Positions 1 to 8,215 of a stretch of DNA of 64,000 nucleotides are shown here, piece by piece (within the stretch, counting starts at the first letter, position 1; each line of letters begins with the position of its first letter). Source of the stretch: CAZFHZ01 sp964519015 (lineage in GTDB: Bacteria > Blakebacterota > Blakebacteria > Blakebacterales > CAYUVJ01); the NCBI GenBank assembly GCA_964519015.1, contig CAZFHZ010000004.1, positions 11,679-75,678 on the forward strand. Reading direction: 5' to 3'. The notes beneath the pieces were generated by a model, which saw only the letters and a list, made by a program, of their open reading frames with translations, was not told where the DNA came from and searched no databases. The position numbers were made by a program, and so were the translations under genes.

Positions 1-1250
1 TCGACCACATCCCGCACCTCACGCTCGATCGTGATCCGGGTCTCGTCGAGCTGCCGGTCCACCTTGCGGATCTCGGCCATCTTGGCGCTGACCTGAGCCC
101 GATTGCGCCCCCAGTCCCAGAGCGGGATGTTGAAGTTGACCGCGGCCCCGCGGGTCTGGTCGGGATCGAGGAGGGCGTCGTAGAGCTGGTCCATCTCGTT
201 CCCCCGCCCCTCCAGCCCCAGGATCAGGCTGACCGTGCCCCGCACCGCCCCCCAGGAGCGGCGCTCCCGCAGGTCCATCTCGTTGTACTCCTGCCAGATC
301 TGGTTCTGGCGCACCTCGGTGCGCTGGTCGAGGGCACGCTGGATCGCCAGCGCCTCGTCGATCTCCACCGGGATGTAGGTGGTCTCGATCTCCAGCTCGA
401 TGGGAACGTTCAGTCCCAGCCCGACCTGCTGCTTGAAGCCTGATTTCTCCCGGCCGAGCCGGCCGGTGGCTGAGGAGGAACGATTGCGGCGGTCAGCCAG
501 GTCGACCTCGAGCTGGAGCAGGTCGATCTCGGTCAGGCTCCCCGCCTGGAAGCGGCGCCGCCCGATGGCATAGGAGCGCTCCAGGCGCGTGACTTCCTCG
601 CGCGCCAGCAGGTCCTCGTAGGTCCGCTGGTAGAGCATGAAGTAGGCCCGGGTCACATCACCGATCGCATCGATCTGCTCGTTCAGGAATCGGATCTGGG
701 TTTCCTCCAGGCGCAGCTCGGCCCTTCGGATGTTGAGCTGGATCGCGTTCGGCTGCAGGATCGGCTGCTCGTAACGGATGAAGAACTTGCTGTTGTAGCT
801 CTTCAGGCCCGGCGTGTAGCTGAAGAGCTGGTCCTGGGTGCGGTTCCACACCCCGTTCAGCGAGACGACCCCGTCCGTGGGCAACGGTTGCCGGATGGAG
901 AGGTTGGCCGAGTAGCGGGCCCCCTGGGTGCTGAGCAGTTTCGGGTTCCCGGTGTCGGGGTCGGTGATCTCCTTGATCGACTGGTCGTAGTTGGGGAGCG
1001 TCACCGCCAGGCTGGCGTTCGACTTGAGTGCCGCCCGGTTCGCCACCAGGTTGAACTGGTCGCGCTCGAGGTCGAGACGCACCCGCTCCATGCGCCAGGA
1101 TCCGCTCAGGGCGAGCCGCAGCGCCATTTCCAGGTTGAGGGTCGTTACCTGAGAGGAGTCCTCGACCCGCGGCTGGGCGGCGGCTGCGGCCGGCAGCAGA
1201 AGGGTGACCAGCAGGAGGACGCGGACCGGGGGCAGGGAGGTCGTGAGCAT
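1..1250 (-). CDS. TolC family outer-membrane efflux protein (3' part cut by window edge)
   Basis: An open frame reads from ATG at 1250 to the window edge (about 416 codons) without a stop. The first ~26 residues form a signal peptide (hydrophobic run, then AAAAAQ). The body has the periodic, Leu/Arg/Glu-rich alpha-hairpin pattern and short beta segments of TolC-type trimeric channels, which carry substrates of tripartite pumps across the outer membrane. The second half has the typical segments NFNIPLWDWGRNRAQV and RITIEREVRDVV. An AAGGAG sits about 9 bases upstream of the ATG. It lies 52 bp downstream of the DUF481 gene on the same strand and is probably co-transcribed with it. The partner adaptor and pump would lie to the left of the window. 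The substrate cannot be inferred. Confidence 0.85.
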   Translation of the reverse strand, partial: MLTTSLPPVRVLLLVTLLLPAAAAAQPRVEDSSQVTTLNLEMALRLALSGSWRMERVRLDLERDQFNLVANRAALKSNASLAVTLPNYDQSIKEITDPDTGNPKLLSTQGARYSANLSIRQPLPTDGVVSLNGVWNRTQDQLFSYTPGLKSYNSKFFIRYEQPILQPNAIQLNIRRAELRLEETQIRFLNEQIDAIGDVTRAYFMLYQRTYEDLLAREEVTRLERSYAIGRRRFQAGSLTEIDLLQLEVDLADRRNRSSSATGRLGREKSGFKQQVGLGLNVPIELEIETTYIPVEIDEALAIQRALDQRTEVRQNQIWQEYNEMDLRERRSWGAVRGTVSLILGLEGRGNEMDQLYDALLDPDQTRGAAVNFNIPLWDWGRNRAQVSAKMAEIRKVDRQLDETRITIEREVRDVV

Positions 1251-1302
1251 CACCGGGGACTCCTTGGGAGGAGGTTGCAGGCTCAGGAGGAAGGTAGGCC
1301 GG

Positions 1303-2079
1303 TCAGAAAGCGATCGCCAGCGCGTTGCGGACTGAGAGGTCGGTACGCTTCACCCCGGCCGGCGGCCGGCTGTCATACACCAGACGGGCGTCCAGTCGCA
1401 ACGAGAGTCGGGCCAGCAGCTGGACGGCGATGCCCAGGTCGTGGAGCACCCGGAAGTCGGCCGGTTCCGCCAGGCGCGGCTGCCAGTAGAGCTGGCTGCC
1501 CAGGGTGGCGGTCGGACTCAGGCTCCAGCCCACACTCAGCAGCAGGGAACCGCGCCAGCCCGGTGCCGAGGTGTCGGCACGCAGTTCTTCCTGCTCGTAC
1601 ATGAGGATCAACCCGGTGTCGAGGCGCGGCCCCTCCGCCCGCAGGGTGGTCCGGACCCCGGCCCCCGCGAGCACCCGCCGGCGCAGCCGCACGAAGGCGT
1701 CCCGCTGCAGCTGGTAGAGGGCCTCCAGGGTGAGTCCCGGCGCGAGTCGGTACCCGTAGCGCAGATGCCCCATGGCATGGTCGGCGACCCGGCGCCCCTG
1801 GGCCTTCTCCCAGGCGCCCGCGGCCACCATCTGGACCAGCTGCCGTCCTCCCATCCAGCGCAGCAGCCCGCTGCCGTCCACCGCGGCCGATTCCGCGTTC
1901 CCTTTCTTTAACCCGAATCCGACCTGGAGTGCGCCGGAGAGTCCCGGCTCGGGATCCCCGGCCAGCAGGCGCTCGATGTTGACGATCTGGGCACCGGCCG
2001 GGCGGGAGATCAGGAAGGTGGAGAGCACCAGGAGCGGGAGGAGCCGGTAGCGAGGCCGCGACACCCGCGGGGACCTCAC
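1303..2079 (-). CDS. DUF481-type outer-membrane beta-barrel protein
   Basis: A 258-residue exported protein. I chose the GTG at 2079 because it overlaps the htpX stop (GTGA), implying translational coupling; an in-frame GTG at 2064 is also possible. A signal peptide ends at RPAGAQ. The mature part is rich in alternating hydrophobic/polar strands, contains GFGLKKGNAESAAVDGSG and ends in an aromatic residue (ALAIAF), as expected for an outer-membrane barrel recognised by BAM. The pattern fits the DUF481 (salt-induced outer membrane protein) family, whose function is poorly defined. It is sandwiched between htpX and the TolC-like gene, a setting that fits envelope maintenance. The family call rests on overall pattern, not on a catalytic motif. 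Confidence 0.7.
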   Translation of the reverse strand: MRSPRVSRPRYRLLPLLVLSTFLISRPAGAQIVNIERLLAGDPEPGLSGALQVGFGLKKGNAESAAVDGSGLLRWMGGRQLVQMVAAGAWEKAQGRRVADHAMGHLRYGYRLAPGLTLEALYQLQRDAFVRLRRRVLAGAGVRTTLRAEGPRLDTGLILMYEQEELRADTSAPGWRGSLLLSVGWSLSPTATLGSQLYWQPRLAEPADFRVLHDLGIAVQLLARLSLRLDARLVYDSRPPAGVKRTDLSVRNALAIAF

Positions 2080-3014
2080 ATCGCCCGCAGGCGGGAGACC
2101 CGTTCGAGCAGTGGCGGGTGGGTGCTGAACAGGTTCTTGGCCCGGTCCTCGAACGGCTTGATGGGATTCACGATATAGAGATGTTGGGTGGCACGGTTGG
2201 CGGCCTCGAGCACTTCCTTGTCCCCCGAGATCTTCTCCAGTGCCCGGGCCAGGCCTTCCGGGTAGCGGGTGAGTTGCACCGCCCCCGCGTCGGCCAGGTA
2301 TTCTCGTTTCCGGCTGATCGAGAGCTGGAGCAACCGGGCAAAGAAGGGGGCCAGCACCGCGGCCAGCACCGCCACGATCAGGATGGCCGCCTGGCCCCCC
2401 CCACTCCCCTGCCCTGTGGAGCGGCTGCGGGTGCGGCCTCCCCCCCAGCGCATACTGCGCAGGAAAGCGTCGGCGAGCAGGGCGGTCAGGCCCACCAGCA
2501 CCCCGATCATGGTCTGGAGCCGGATATCGTAGAAACGGACGTGCGAGAGCTCGTGAGCCATCACCCCCTGCAGCTCGTCCCGGGTCAGTTTCTGCCTCAG
2601 CCCGGTGGTGATGGCCACCACCGCGTGTTCCGGATCGCGTCCGGTGGCGAAAGCGTTGGGAGCGGTGTCCTCGATCACCCAGATCTGCGGGAGGGGAAGA
2701 CCGCCGGCCAGACAGAGTTCCTCGATGACGTTCCACAGTTCGGGATCGTCTGCTTTGTGGATCTGGTGGGCCTGGCTGACCGCGAGCACCATGCTCCCCC
2801 CCGCGAACCAGGCCACCAGGCTCCAGACGATCGCGACCACGCCGAAGATACCGAGGAAACCGATCCCCTCCCCCATCCACGCTTCCCCGATGAGCCAGCC
2901 CAGACCGGTTACCACCGCGATGAAGAGCAGCACGAGCAGGGCGGTATTCCGCTTGTTCGCGTCGATATGGGTGTAGAACCCGCCCAGGGTGCGTTCTCCA
3001 GCCGCATCCATCAC
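2076..3014 (-). CDS. htpX: HtpX-type M48 zinc metalloprotease
   Basis: A 312-residue integral membrane protease of the M48B family, which degrades misfolded membrane proteins. Two N-terminal membrane segments (about residues 25-45 and 55-80) precede the catalytic domain. The zinc-binding HExxH is visible in VMAHELSHVRFYD. The upstream NAFATGRDPEHAVVAIT is the usual edge-strand segment, and REYLADAGAVQL carries the downstream zinc-ligand Glu (EYLAD). A third hydrophobic segment (AILIVAVLAAVLAPFFA) lies between them. Length and order match HtpX. lemA is the next gene upstream (41 bp gap); the lemA-htpX pairing is common in bacteria. Confidence 0.93.
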   Translation of the reverse strand: MMDAAGERTLGGFYTHIDANKRNTALLVLLFIAVVTGLGWLIGEAWMGEGIGFLGIFGVVAIVWSLVAWFAGGSMVLAVSQAHQIHKADDPELWNVIEELCLAGGLPLPQIWVIEDTAPNAFATGRDPEHAVVAITTGLRQKLTRDELQGVMAHELSHVRFYDIRLQTMIGVLVGLTALLADAFLRSMRWGGGRTRSRSTGQGSGGGQAAILIVAVLAAVLAPFFARLLQLSISRKREYLADAGAVQLTRYPEGLARALEKISGDKEVLEAANRATQHLYIVNPIKPFEDRAKNLFSTHPPLLERVSRLRAM

Positions 3015-3055
3015 GTGATTCTCCGTCTCATCGGGTCGAGGGGCGCCGGTCCGAT

Positions 3056-3610
3056 TCAGCGCAGGTCGACCTTCGGTACCTGCCGGTCGGCCTCCCCGAT
3101 CTCGAAGAACTCCTGCTGGGTGAAGTTGAACATGCCGGCCACGATGTTCGCCGGGAACTGTTCGATCCGGGTGTTGAACACCATGACCATGTCGTTGTAG
3201 TGCTGCCGCGAGAAGGAGATCTTGTTCTCGGTGCCGGTCAGCTCCTCTTGCAGCGCCAGTACGTTCTGGTTGGCCTTCAGGTCGGGATAGTTCTCCACCA
3301 GCGCGAAGAGCTGACGCAGCGCCCCGGTCAGCATGTTCTCGGCGGCCCCTTGGGCGGCCGGTCCCTCGGCCTTCATGGCCGAGTTGCGCGCTTCAATGAC
3401 CCGGGTGAGGGTCTCCTGCTCGTAGGCCATGTAGTCTTTGACCGTCTCCACCAGGTTGGGGATCAGGTCGTACCGGCGCTTGAGCTGGACGTCGATCTGA
3501 GACCAGGCGTTCCGGAACCGGTTGCGCAGGGTCACCAGACCGTTGTAGGTGACGACGACCCAGGCCAGAACGGCGAACCCGAGAACCACCAGGATGAGTA
3601 GGACTTCCAT
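3056..3610 (-). CDS. lemA: LemA family membrane protein
   Basis: A 184-residue protein with one N-terminal membrane helix (about residues 3-22) followed by the conserved LemA helical body. Diagnostic segments are YNGLVTLRNRFRNAWSQIDV, RRYDLIPNLVETV and the C-terminal FPANIVAGMFNF. The start at 3610 has an AAGGGG ribosome site at good spacing; the frame is open 17 codons further up but without family similarity. LemA proteins have an exposed domain and unclear molecular function. Position directly upstream of htpX suggests a shared role in membrane protein quality control. Confidence 0.93.
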   Translation of the reverse strand: MEVLLILVVLGFAVLAWVVVTYNGLVTLRNRFRNAWSQIDVQLKRRYDLIPNLVETVKDYMAYEQETLTRVIEARNSAMKAEGPAAQGAAENMLTGALRQLFALVENYPDLKANQNVLALQEELTGTENKISFSRQHYNDMVMVFNTRIEQFPANIVAGMFNFTQQEFFEIGEADRQVPKVDLR

Positions 3611-3715
3611 CGATTCCCCTTTCACGCGATGGTGCGCCGGCGCGAACCGCGCCCACGCCATGACGTCCCCATTCTACTTCACGGCCCCCGCGAGTCCATC
3701 GGGAAAGCCACGGAT

Positions 3716-3745
3716 TTGACCCTTCCGTAGCGGGACCTCTATAGT
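3716..3745 (+). promoter_or_regulatory. sigma70-type promoter of dodecin/HD operon
   Basis: TTGACC (3716-3721) and TATAGT (3740-3745) are separated by 18 bp, in the 205-bp divergent gap between lemA and the dodecin gene. They point to the plus strand and end about 70 bp before the dodecin ATG. Confidence 0.6.
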
Positions 3746-3816
3746 ACGCGGGCGTCACCTGCGATTATCAGCGCCGGACGGGATGCAGGTCCCCGTCCCC
3801 GAAGAAAGGCGGAGCC

Positions 3817-4020
3817 ATGACCGATCGCACATTCAAGCTCATCGAACTGGTCGGGACCTCCGAGAAATCGTACGAGGAGGCGATCCGGAACGCGGTCGCC
3901 AAGGCGGGATCGAGCCTCTCCGACCTCTCCTGGTTCGAAGTGACCGAGCTGCGCGGAGGGATCCTCAAGGAGGGACTGGAATACCAGGCCAAGGTGAAGA
4001 TCGCCTTCAAGGTCCACTGA
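3817..4020 (+). CDS. Dodecin family flavin-binding protein
   Basis: A 67-residue protein matching the whole dodecin length. Dodecins form hollow dodecamers that bind riboflavin/FMN or coenzyme A and buffer free flavin. Family features are the N-terminal KLIELVGTS, the helix SYEEAIRNAVAKAG, the flavin-stacking Trp in LSWFEVTELRG, and the last strand YQAKVKIAFKV. It is preceded by GGAG close to the ATG and a strong promoter. The downstream HD-domain gene starts two bases after its stop, so the two are co-transcribed. Confidence 0.95.
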   Translation: MTDRTFKLIELVGTSEKSYEEAIRNAVAKAGSSLSDLSWFEVTELRGGILKEGLEYQAKVKIAFKVH

Positions 4021-4021
4021 G

Positions 4022-4597
4022 ATGGGCTACGACCGCGAAGCCGCCTGGGCACTGCTGACCGGCTGGACGGAGAAGGAGCATCTGCTCAAGCACGCCCTGG
4101 CCGTAGAGGCCGCCATGCGGGCCTACGCCCGGCGGTTCGGCGAGGATGAGGAGCTTTGGGGAGTGACCGGACTACTCCACGACCTCGACTACGAACGGCA
4201 CCCTAACCGGGAGGAACATCCCTGGGTGGGGGTGAAGACTCTCGAGGAGGCGGGCTACCCGGAGGAGATCCGGGAAGCGGTACTGGGGCACGCCCCCTAC
4301 ACAGGGGTGGCGCGCACCTCCCGGCTGGCCAAGACGCTCTATGCGGTGGACGAGTTGACCGGGTTCATCGTGGCGGTGGCCCTCGTCCGCCCCTCCCGCT
4401 CGATCCTGGATGTCAAGGTCTCCTCGGTCACCAAGAAGTTCAAAGACCGCTCGTTCGCCGCACCGGTGAGCCGCGAGGACATCCAGGAAGGGGCCGCCGA
4501 CCTCGGCCTGGAGGTCTCTGAGCACGTCGGGGTGGTGCTCGAGGCGATGCAGGGGATCGCCGCCGAACTCGGTCTGGAGGGCGTGACGGCGGGCTGA
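4022..4597 (+). CDS. HD-domain (HDIG-type) phosphohydrolase-like protein
   Basis: A 191-residue soluble protein. The HD signature is visible: an N-terminal His in LLKHALAVEA, the HD doublet in GVTGLLHDLDYERHP, a downstream His in VLGHAPYTG and the Asp in YAVDELTGF. These are the metal ligands expected of an HD-superfamily phosphohydrolase. The C-terminal part (RPSRSILDVKVSSVTKKFKDRSFA) is typical of small HDIG proteins seen in many bacteria, whose substrate is not known. It follows the dodecin gene by one base. A link to nucleotide or flavin turnover is possible but unproven. Confidence 0.85.
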   Translation: MGYDREAAWALLTGWTEKEHLLKHALAVEAAMRAYARRFGEDEELWGVTGLLHDLDYERHPNREEHPWVGVKTLEEAGYPEEIREAVLGHAPYTGVARTSRLAKTLYAVDELTGFIVAVALVRPSRSILDVKVSSVTKKFKDRSFAAPVSREDIQEGAADLGLEVSEHVGVVLEAMQGIAAELGLEGVTAG

Positions 4598-4600
4598 ACA

Positions 4601-4618
4601 GGGGGGGGACCTCCCCCC
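4601..4618. terminator. GC hairpin between convergent genes
   Basis: A run of Gs is followed by a short loop and a run of Cs in the 23-bp gap between the convergent HD and FadB-like genes. It could form a GC stem serving both strands, but no T tract is present on either side. Confidence 0.3.
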
Positions 4619-4620
4619 GC

Positions 4621-6207
4621 CTATTCCTCCTCGAACGGGAGCGGCCAGACGGGGTGGAAGCGACCACTCGGACCGGCCGGCTCCGGCCGGAGCCGTTCCT
4701 CGCTCCGCTCGACCCATTCCTCCGGGTCCCTTTCATCCAGCCGGCGCAGCGGCCCTCCCCCCACCCCACTCCAACCCATCGTCTCCACCGCCGCCAGGTC
4801 AACCGCCCAGACGGGTATCCCGGCTGCCGCCAGCCGCGAAGCCTCGGCGGCGGCCGCCAGGAGCAACCGAGACCCGGCCTCCCGGTAGGCCCGGGCCGTC
4901 CAGCCCCCCGAAGGACCCGTGGTCCGACCCACCGCCTCGACCGCCCGGTAGACGGCCGGATCGGGTCGGCTCCGTCCCCGCACCCGGTGGTAGAACCGCA
5001 CGCCCTCCGGCCCGGTGAGCCGAGCCAGGAGCGCCCGCACGCGTTCCGTGTCCGCCGGTCCGACCCCGGCCGCCGTCTCCTCGACGGCCGACCGGACGGC
5101 CGGCCCGCCGGCCTGCTCCATGCGCCGGCAGGGACCGACCCCCATGCCGAGGCGGGCGGCCTCGGCATCGAGGGCGTCCGGTCGGGCGCCCTCCAGGACC
5201 AGTAGAAGCGCCTCGCGCCACCAGGCTTCGGCCACCCGCCGGCCGATCCCCTGCCGCTCCAGGCCCTCGGGCCACTCCCGGTGCGCCCGCTGCCTCAGGG
5301 TGAAGAGGCTGAGCAGATCGGCCGCTTCCGGGTGCCCGGCCGCCGCCCGGGCCAGTCGGATCGCCCGCCCGGCGCCCGCCGGCCAGCGGGAGCGGCCGGA
5401 GGGGAGCACCGAGTCGAGCAGGTCGTTGCGGAGTGCCTCTCCCGGGACCCCGGTCGCCAGCCGTTTCCAGAGACGGCGGCGCAGCCCGCGCCGGCCGACC
5501 GCGCTCCCTTCGATCAGCCGGTCGATCCAGGTGCTTCCCTGCGGATAGCGCCGCGGGCAGCGGCGCCGTCGCCGGACGGCGCCGGCCGACGGCCCCGCTG
5601 GGGGCGAAGTGCCGGCCGTTCCGCCGGCCGACGCCACCACCCGGTCGATCAGTCCGAAGCGGAGGGAGCGGGGAGCATTGAGAGGCCTGGTCCCCACGAG
5701 CAGTTCGAGGGCCCGCACCGGCCCCACCACCCGGGCCAGCCAGGCGGCTCCCCCCAGGACCGGCAGGAGACCGAAGGCCAGTTCGGGGTAGCCGAGCAGG
5801 GTTGAGGGATCATCGGTGGCCCAGCGCTCGTCGCAGGCCAGGGCCAGGGTCAGTGAAGCCCCGAGCGCCGGACCGTCGATGAGCGCCAGGGTGGGGGCGG
5901 GGAAGGCCTCCAGGGCGGCCAGCACCGGCCCGGCCGCCTGCTGGAGCGGCTCCAGGTAGGCCGCGTCCAGGCCGTTCGGCCGCCGCAGGCGGACGGGATC
6001 GAGACCGAGTCCGAAACGACCAGGGGGGCCGGTCACCACCAGCAGGGGGGGACGGGCGCGGGCGGCTTCCGTCAGCACGGTCGCGAAGTCTTCGAGGGAC
6101 CCCGGCGTCAGGTAACCCCGGTCGTCCTGGGGCAGCGTCAGGTTGAGGACGCCGGTCGCTGGATTGTCCTTCCTCATACCCCTCTCCCGCCAGGATCGCC
6201 CGAACAC
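4621..6207 (-). CDS. FadB/FadJ-like protein lacking the NAD-binding domain
   Basis: A 528-residue protein; normal FadB/FadJ multifunctional beta-oxidation enzymes are about 700-730. Residues ~25-210 form a crotonase (enoyl-CoA hydratase/isomerase) fold with LALIDGPALGASLTLAL and LLGYPELAFGLLPVLGG. The second catalytic Glu (GYPEL) is kept. The position of the first, in the family motif GALGGGCE, is Thr/Leu here. A helical linker follows and includes a basic, low-complexity stretch. Two 3-hydroxyacyl-CoA dehydrogenase C-terminal repeats come next (GMGVGPCRRMEQAGG, then ETMGWSGVGGGPLRRLDE). The ~180-residue Rossmann domain that normally lies before them, with its GxGxxG motif, is absent; LLSLFTLRQRAHREWP passes almost directly into GIGRRVAEAWW. 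Neither hydratase nor dehydrogenase activity is expected to be normal. It may be a CoA-binding structural homologue or a gene in decay. Confidence 0.75.
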   Translation of the reverse strand: MFGRSWRERGMRKDNPATGVLNLTLPQDDRGYLTPGSLEDFATVLTEAARARPPLLVVTGPPGRFGLGLDPVRLRRPNGLDAAYLEPLQQAAGPVLAALEAFPAPTLALIDGPALGASLTLALACDERWATDDPSTLLGYPELAFGLLPVLGGAAWLARVVGPVRALELLVGTRPLNAPRSLRFGLIDRVVASAGGTAGTSPPAGPSAGAVRRRRRCPRRYPQGSTWIDRLIEGSAVGRRGLRRRLWKRLATGVPGEALRNDLLDSVLPSGRSRWPAGAGRAIRLARAAAGHPEAADLLSLFTLRQRAHREWPEGLERQGIGRRVAEAWWREALLLVLEGARPDALDAEAARLGMGVGPCRRMEQAGGPAVRSAVEETAAGVGPADTERVRALLARLTGPEGVRFYHRVRGRSRPDPAVYRAVEAVGRTTGPSGGWTARAYREAGSRLLLAAAAEASRLAAAGIPVWAVDLAAVETMGWSGVGGGPLRRLDERDPEEWVERSEERLRPEPAGPSGRFHPVWPLPFEEE

Positions 6208-6408
6208 ACTCCCCTATTGATGCATCCCGAACACTAGTGTCCCGAGTCAGAATTTCGCATCATTTCGTTGTGCCGACAGGGTAGCAGATGCCAGGCGCGG
6301 CGACGAATGCGATGCCCCATCCCGGATGGCTTGACAGGCCCGGTCTCCTCTGGTGGTGCCGGGAGTGGCCGTCCCCCACCTCTCCCGTCGAACCCATGGA
6401 GGGAACCG

Positions 6409-7475
6409 ATGTCCGCCCGCCGCTCCCTGCTCCATCTTCCGCCGGTTGTGCTCCTGCTGTCGGTCGCCCTGGCCGGGCCGGTCGGGGCGCAGGAGCGCGG
6501 CGGTGCCCCCGGACCCGCCACCCGGGTGATCGACGCCGGCGGACGGCTGGTCCTCCCCGGTTTCAACGACGCCCATTGCCATTTCGCCAGTGGTTCCGCG
6601 CGACTACGCAGCCTCGACCTCTACGGGGTCGACTCCCTGGCGAAGGTGCTGCAACTGGTCGCCGAACGGTTCGCCCGCGCCGCACCGGGGGAGTGGATCA
6701 CCGGGGCCGGATACGATCACACTCTGTGGGGCGAAGCCTGGTCGACCAGGGGATCCGGACCGGCCAGGGGGACTACTGGGTGCGGACCGGTTTCGCCAAG
6801 GTGTTCATCGACGGCACGCTGGGAGACGGCACCGCCGCGATGTTCGAGCCCTTCACGGACAATCCCGACTCCCGCGGCATCCCCATGATGACCCAGCAGG
6901 AACTGGATGACCTGGTACTGCTGGCCGACCGCAACGGGCTCCAGGTGGGCGTCCACGCGATCGGGGACCAGGGGAGTGACATGGTCCTCAACGCCTACGA
7001 GAAGGCGGCGCTGGTCAACGGGCGGCACGACATGCGCTTCGCGGAGACCCGGGTCGGGATCGACCGGTGCAAGACCGCCTACGCCTGGCGGAGCCTGCTC
7101 GATTCGGGAGCGGTCCTCTCCTTCAGAACCGACTGGTCGGTGGAGCCGCTCGACCCGATGCGCGGGGTCTTCAGTGCGGTCACCCGGACCAACATCCAGC
7201 GGATGGAGCCGAAGACCGGCTGGTTCCCGGAACAGAAGCTCACCGTCTGGGAGGCGATCAACTACTACACCTGGGGGAGCGCCTACGGAGAGCACCTGGA
7301 AGGAGTGAAGGGTACCCTGGCGCCCGGGCGGCTGGCCGACCTGGTGGTGATGGACCGCGACCTCTTCACCATCCCGCCCGAGGAGATCCTGAAGGCGCAG
7401 GTCGACGTCACCATCACCGGCGGCCGGGTGGTCTGGGACCGCGCGAAGGGGGAGTGGAACGGCGGACTCGATTGA
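6409..7475 (+). pseudogene. Decayed exported amidohydrolase (YtcJ/amidohydrolase-3 type)
   Basis: From ATG 6409 the frame encodes a signal peptide (LLLSVALAGPVGAQ), then ATRVIDAGGRLVLPGFNDAHCHF. This is the metal-binding HxH segment, but the ~45 residues that normally precede it are missing. The frame continues to GYDHTLWGEAW (near 6735). The family sequence then resumes one frame over at LVDQGIRTGQGDYWVRTG, with about 150 residues of the usual barrel missing. A third loss occurs near 7028: NGRH joins DMRFAETRVG, skipping the usual RIEHAQ segment that carries a metal-binding His. The remainder (FRTDWSVEPLDPMRG, GTLAPGRLADLVVMD) is intact to the stop at 7475. The frameshift plus missing catalytic regions make a functional enzyme implausible. 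Mis-assembly is an alternative. Confidence 0.8.
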
Positions 7476-7500
7476 CACCGGGGAAGGACGGTCCCAGAAT
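7472..7500 (+). promoter_or_regulatory. sigma70-type promoter of the MarR-type gene
   Basis: TTGACA (7472-7477) and CAGAAT (7495-7500) are spaced 17 bp. The -35 box overlaps the stop codon of the amidohydrolase pseudogene. The start codon at 7544 lies about 40 bp downstream. Confidence 0.5.
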
Positions 7501-7543
7501 CGCGGGTCCAGGTACCGTCCGCTGATCCCGCAGGAGGACGCCG

Positions 7544-8170
7544 ATGACCGTCTTCGATCCGGCGCATCGTTCCGAGAGTCTCGCGGCCCGGGCGGCCCTG
7601 CTGCTGTTACGCAACGTCGACGCCGTACAGGAAGGTCTCACCCACGCCGCCCGCCGGGAGGGACTGCCGGTCCTCCAGGCCTCGCTCCTGGTCCGGGTAC
7701 ATCTCGCCGACCCCGAGCATACGACCGTCAGCACACTCTCGGAGATCCTGCGCCTGACCCCGCCGACCGTGAGCGACAGTCTCAAGGCACTCGTCCGTAA
7801 GGGCCTGCTCTCACGCCGGCGCAGCCCGGAGGATGGCCGCCGGGTCTTCTTCCATCCCACCCTGCTGGGGGAAGAGACCGCCCGGAGGCTGGCGGTCTGG
7901 GCCGCACCGGTGGAAGACACCGTCACCCGGATGAGCCGTTCCGAACAGCTCTCCCTGTTGGGTACGCTCGCCCATCTGCTGCACGATCGGGTGCGGGAAG
8001 GTCACCGGGTGGAGGAACCGATGTGCCTCAGCTGCGCCGACTTCGAGGTGCTCTCCTGGGAACGGGGTGAGTTCCGTTGCCGGGCCCGGCAGAGCTGGCT
8101 CCCCCTGGAAGGACTGCGCACCGACTGTCCCGGACACTCCCCCTGGCGAGGCGACGTCCGGCCCAGTTGA
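7544..8170 (+). CDS. MarR-type winged-helix regulator with Cys/His tail
   Basis: A 208-residue protein with AGGAGG six bases before the ATG. Residues ~50-110 form a MarR-like winged helix: the recognition helix is in RLTPPTVSDSLKALVRKG and the wing is LLSRRRSPEDGRR. The C-terminal ~50 residues hold MCLSCADF, a further Cys in FRCRARQ, and TDCPGH, so four Cys and a His could bind a metal or an iron-sulfur centre. The same kind of tail occurs in a subset of MarR-like proteins known to me, so it is probably conserved rather than accidental. The target genes and ligand are unknown; the gene stands alone between a pseudogene and a convergent histidine kinase. Confidence 0.8.
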   Translation: MTVFDPAHRSESLAARAALLLLRNVDAVQEGLTHAARREGLPVLQASLLVRVHLADPEHTTVSTLSEILRLTPPTVSDSLKALVRKGLLSRRRSPEDGRRVFFHPTLLGEETARRLAVWAAPVEDTVTRMSRSEQLSLLGTLAHLLHDRVREGHRVEEPMCLSCADFEVLSWERGEFRCRARQSWLPLEGLRTDCPGHSPWRGDVRPS

Positions 8171-8215
8171 CCGGGGATCCGCCGTCTCCACGCATCCGAA
8201 CGGCCCCGGTCCCGC

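Noticed and set aside
2118..3200. Long plus-strand open frame opposite htpX and lemA
   Set aside because: It mirrors real coding sequence in high-GC DNA and its translation is compositionally odd, with no recognisable family.
6331..6360. TTGACA before the amidohydrolase pseudogene
   Set aside because: No -10-like hexamer at 16-18 bp spacing.
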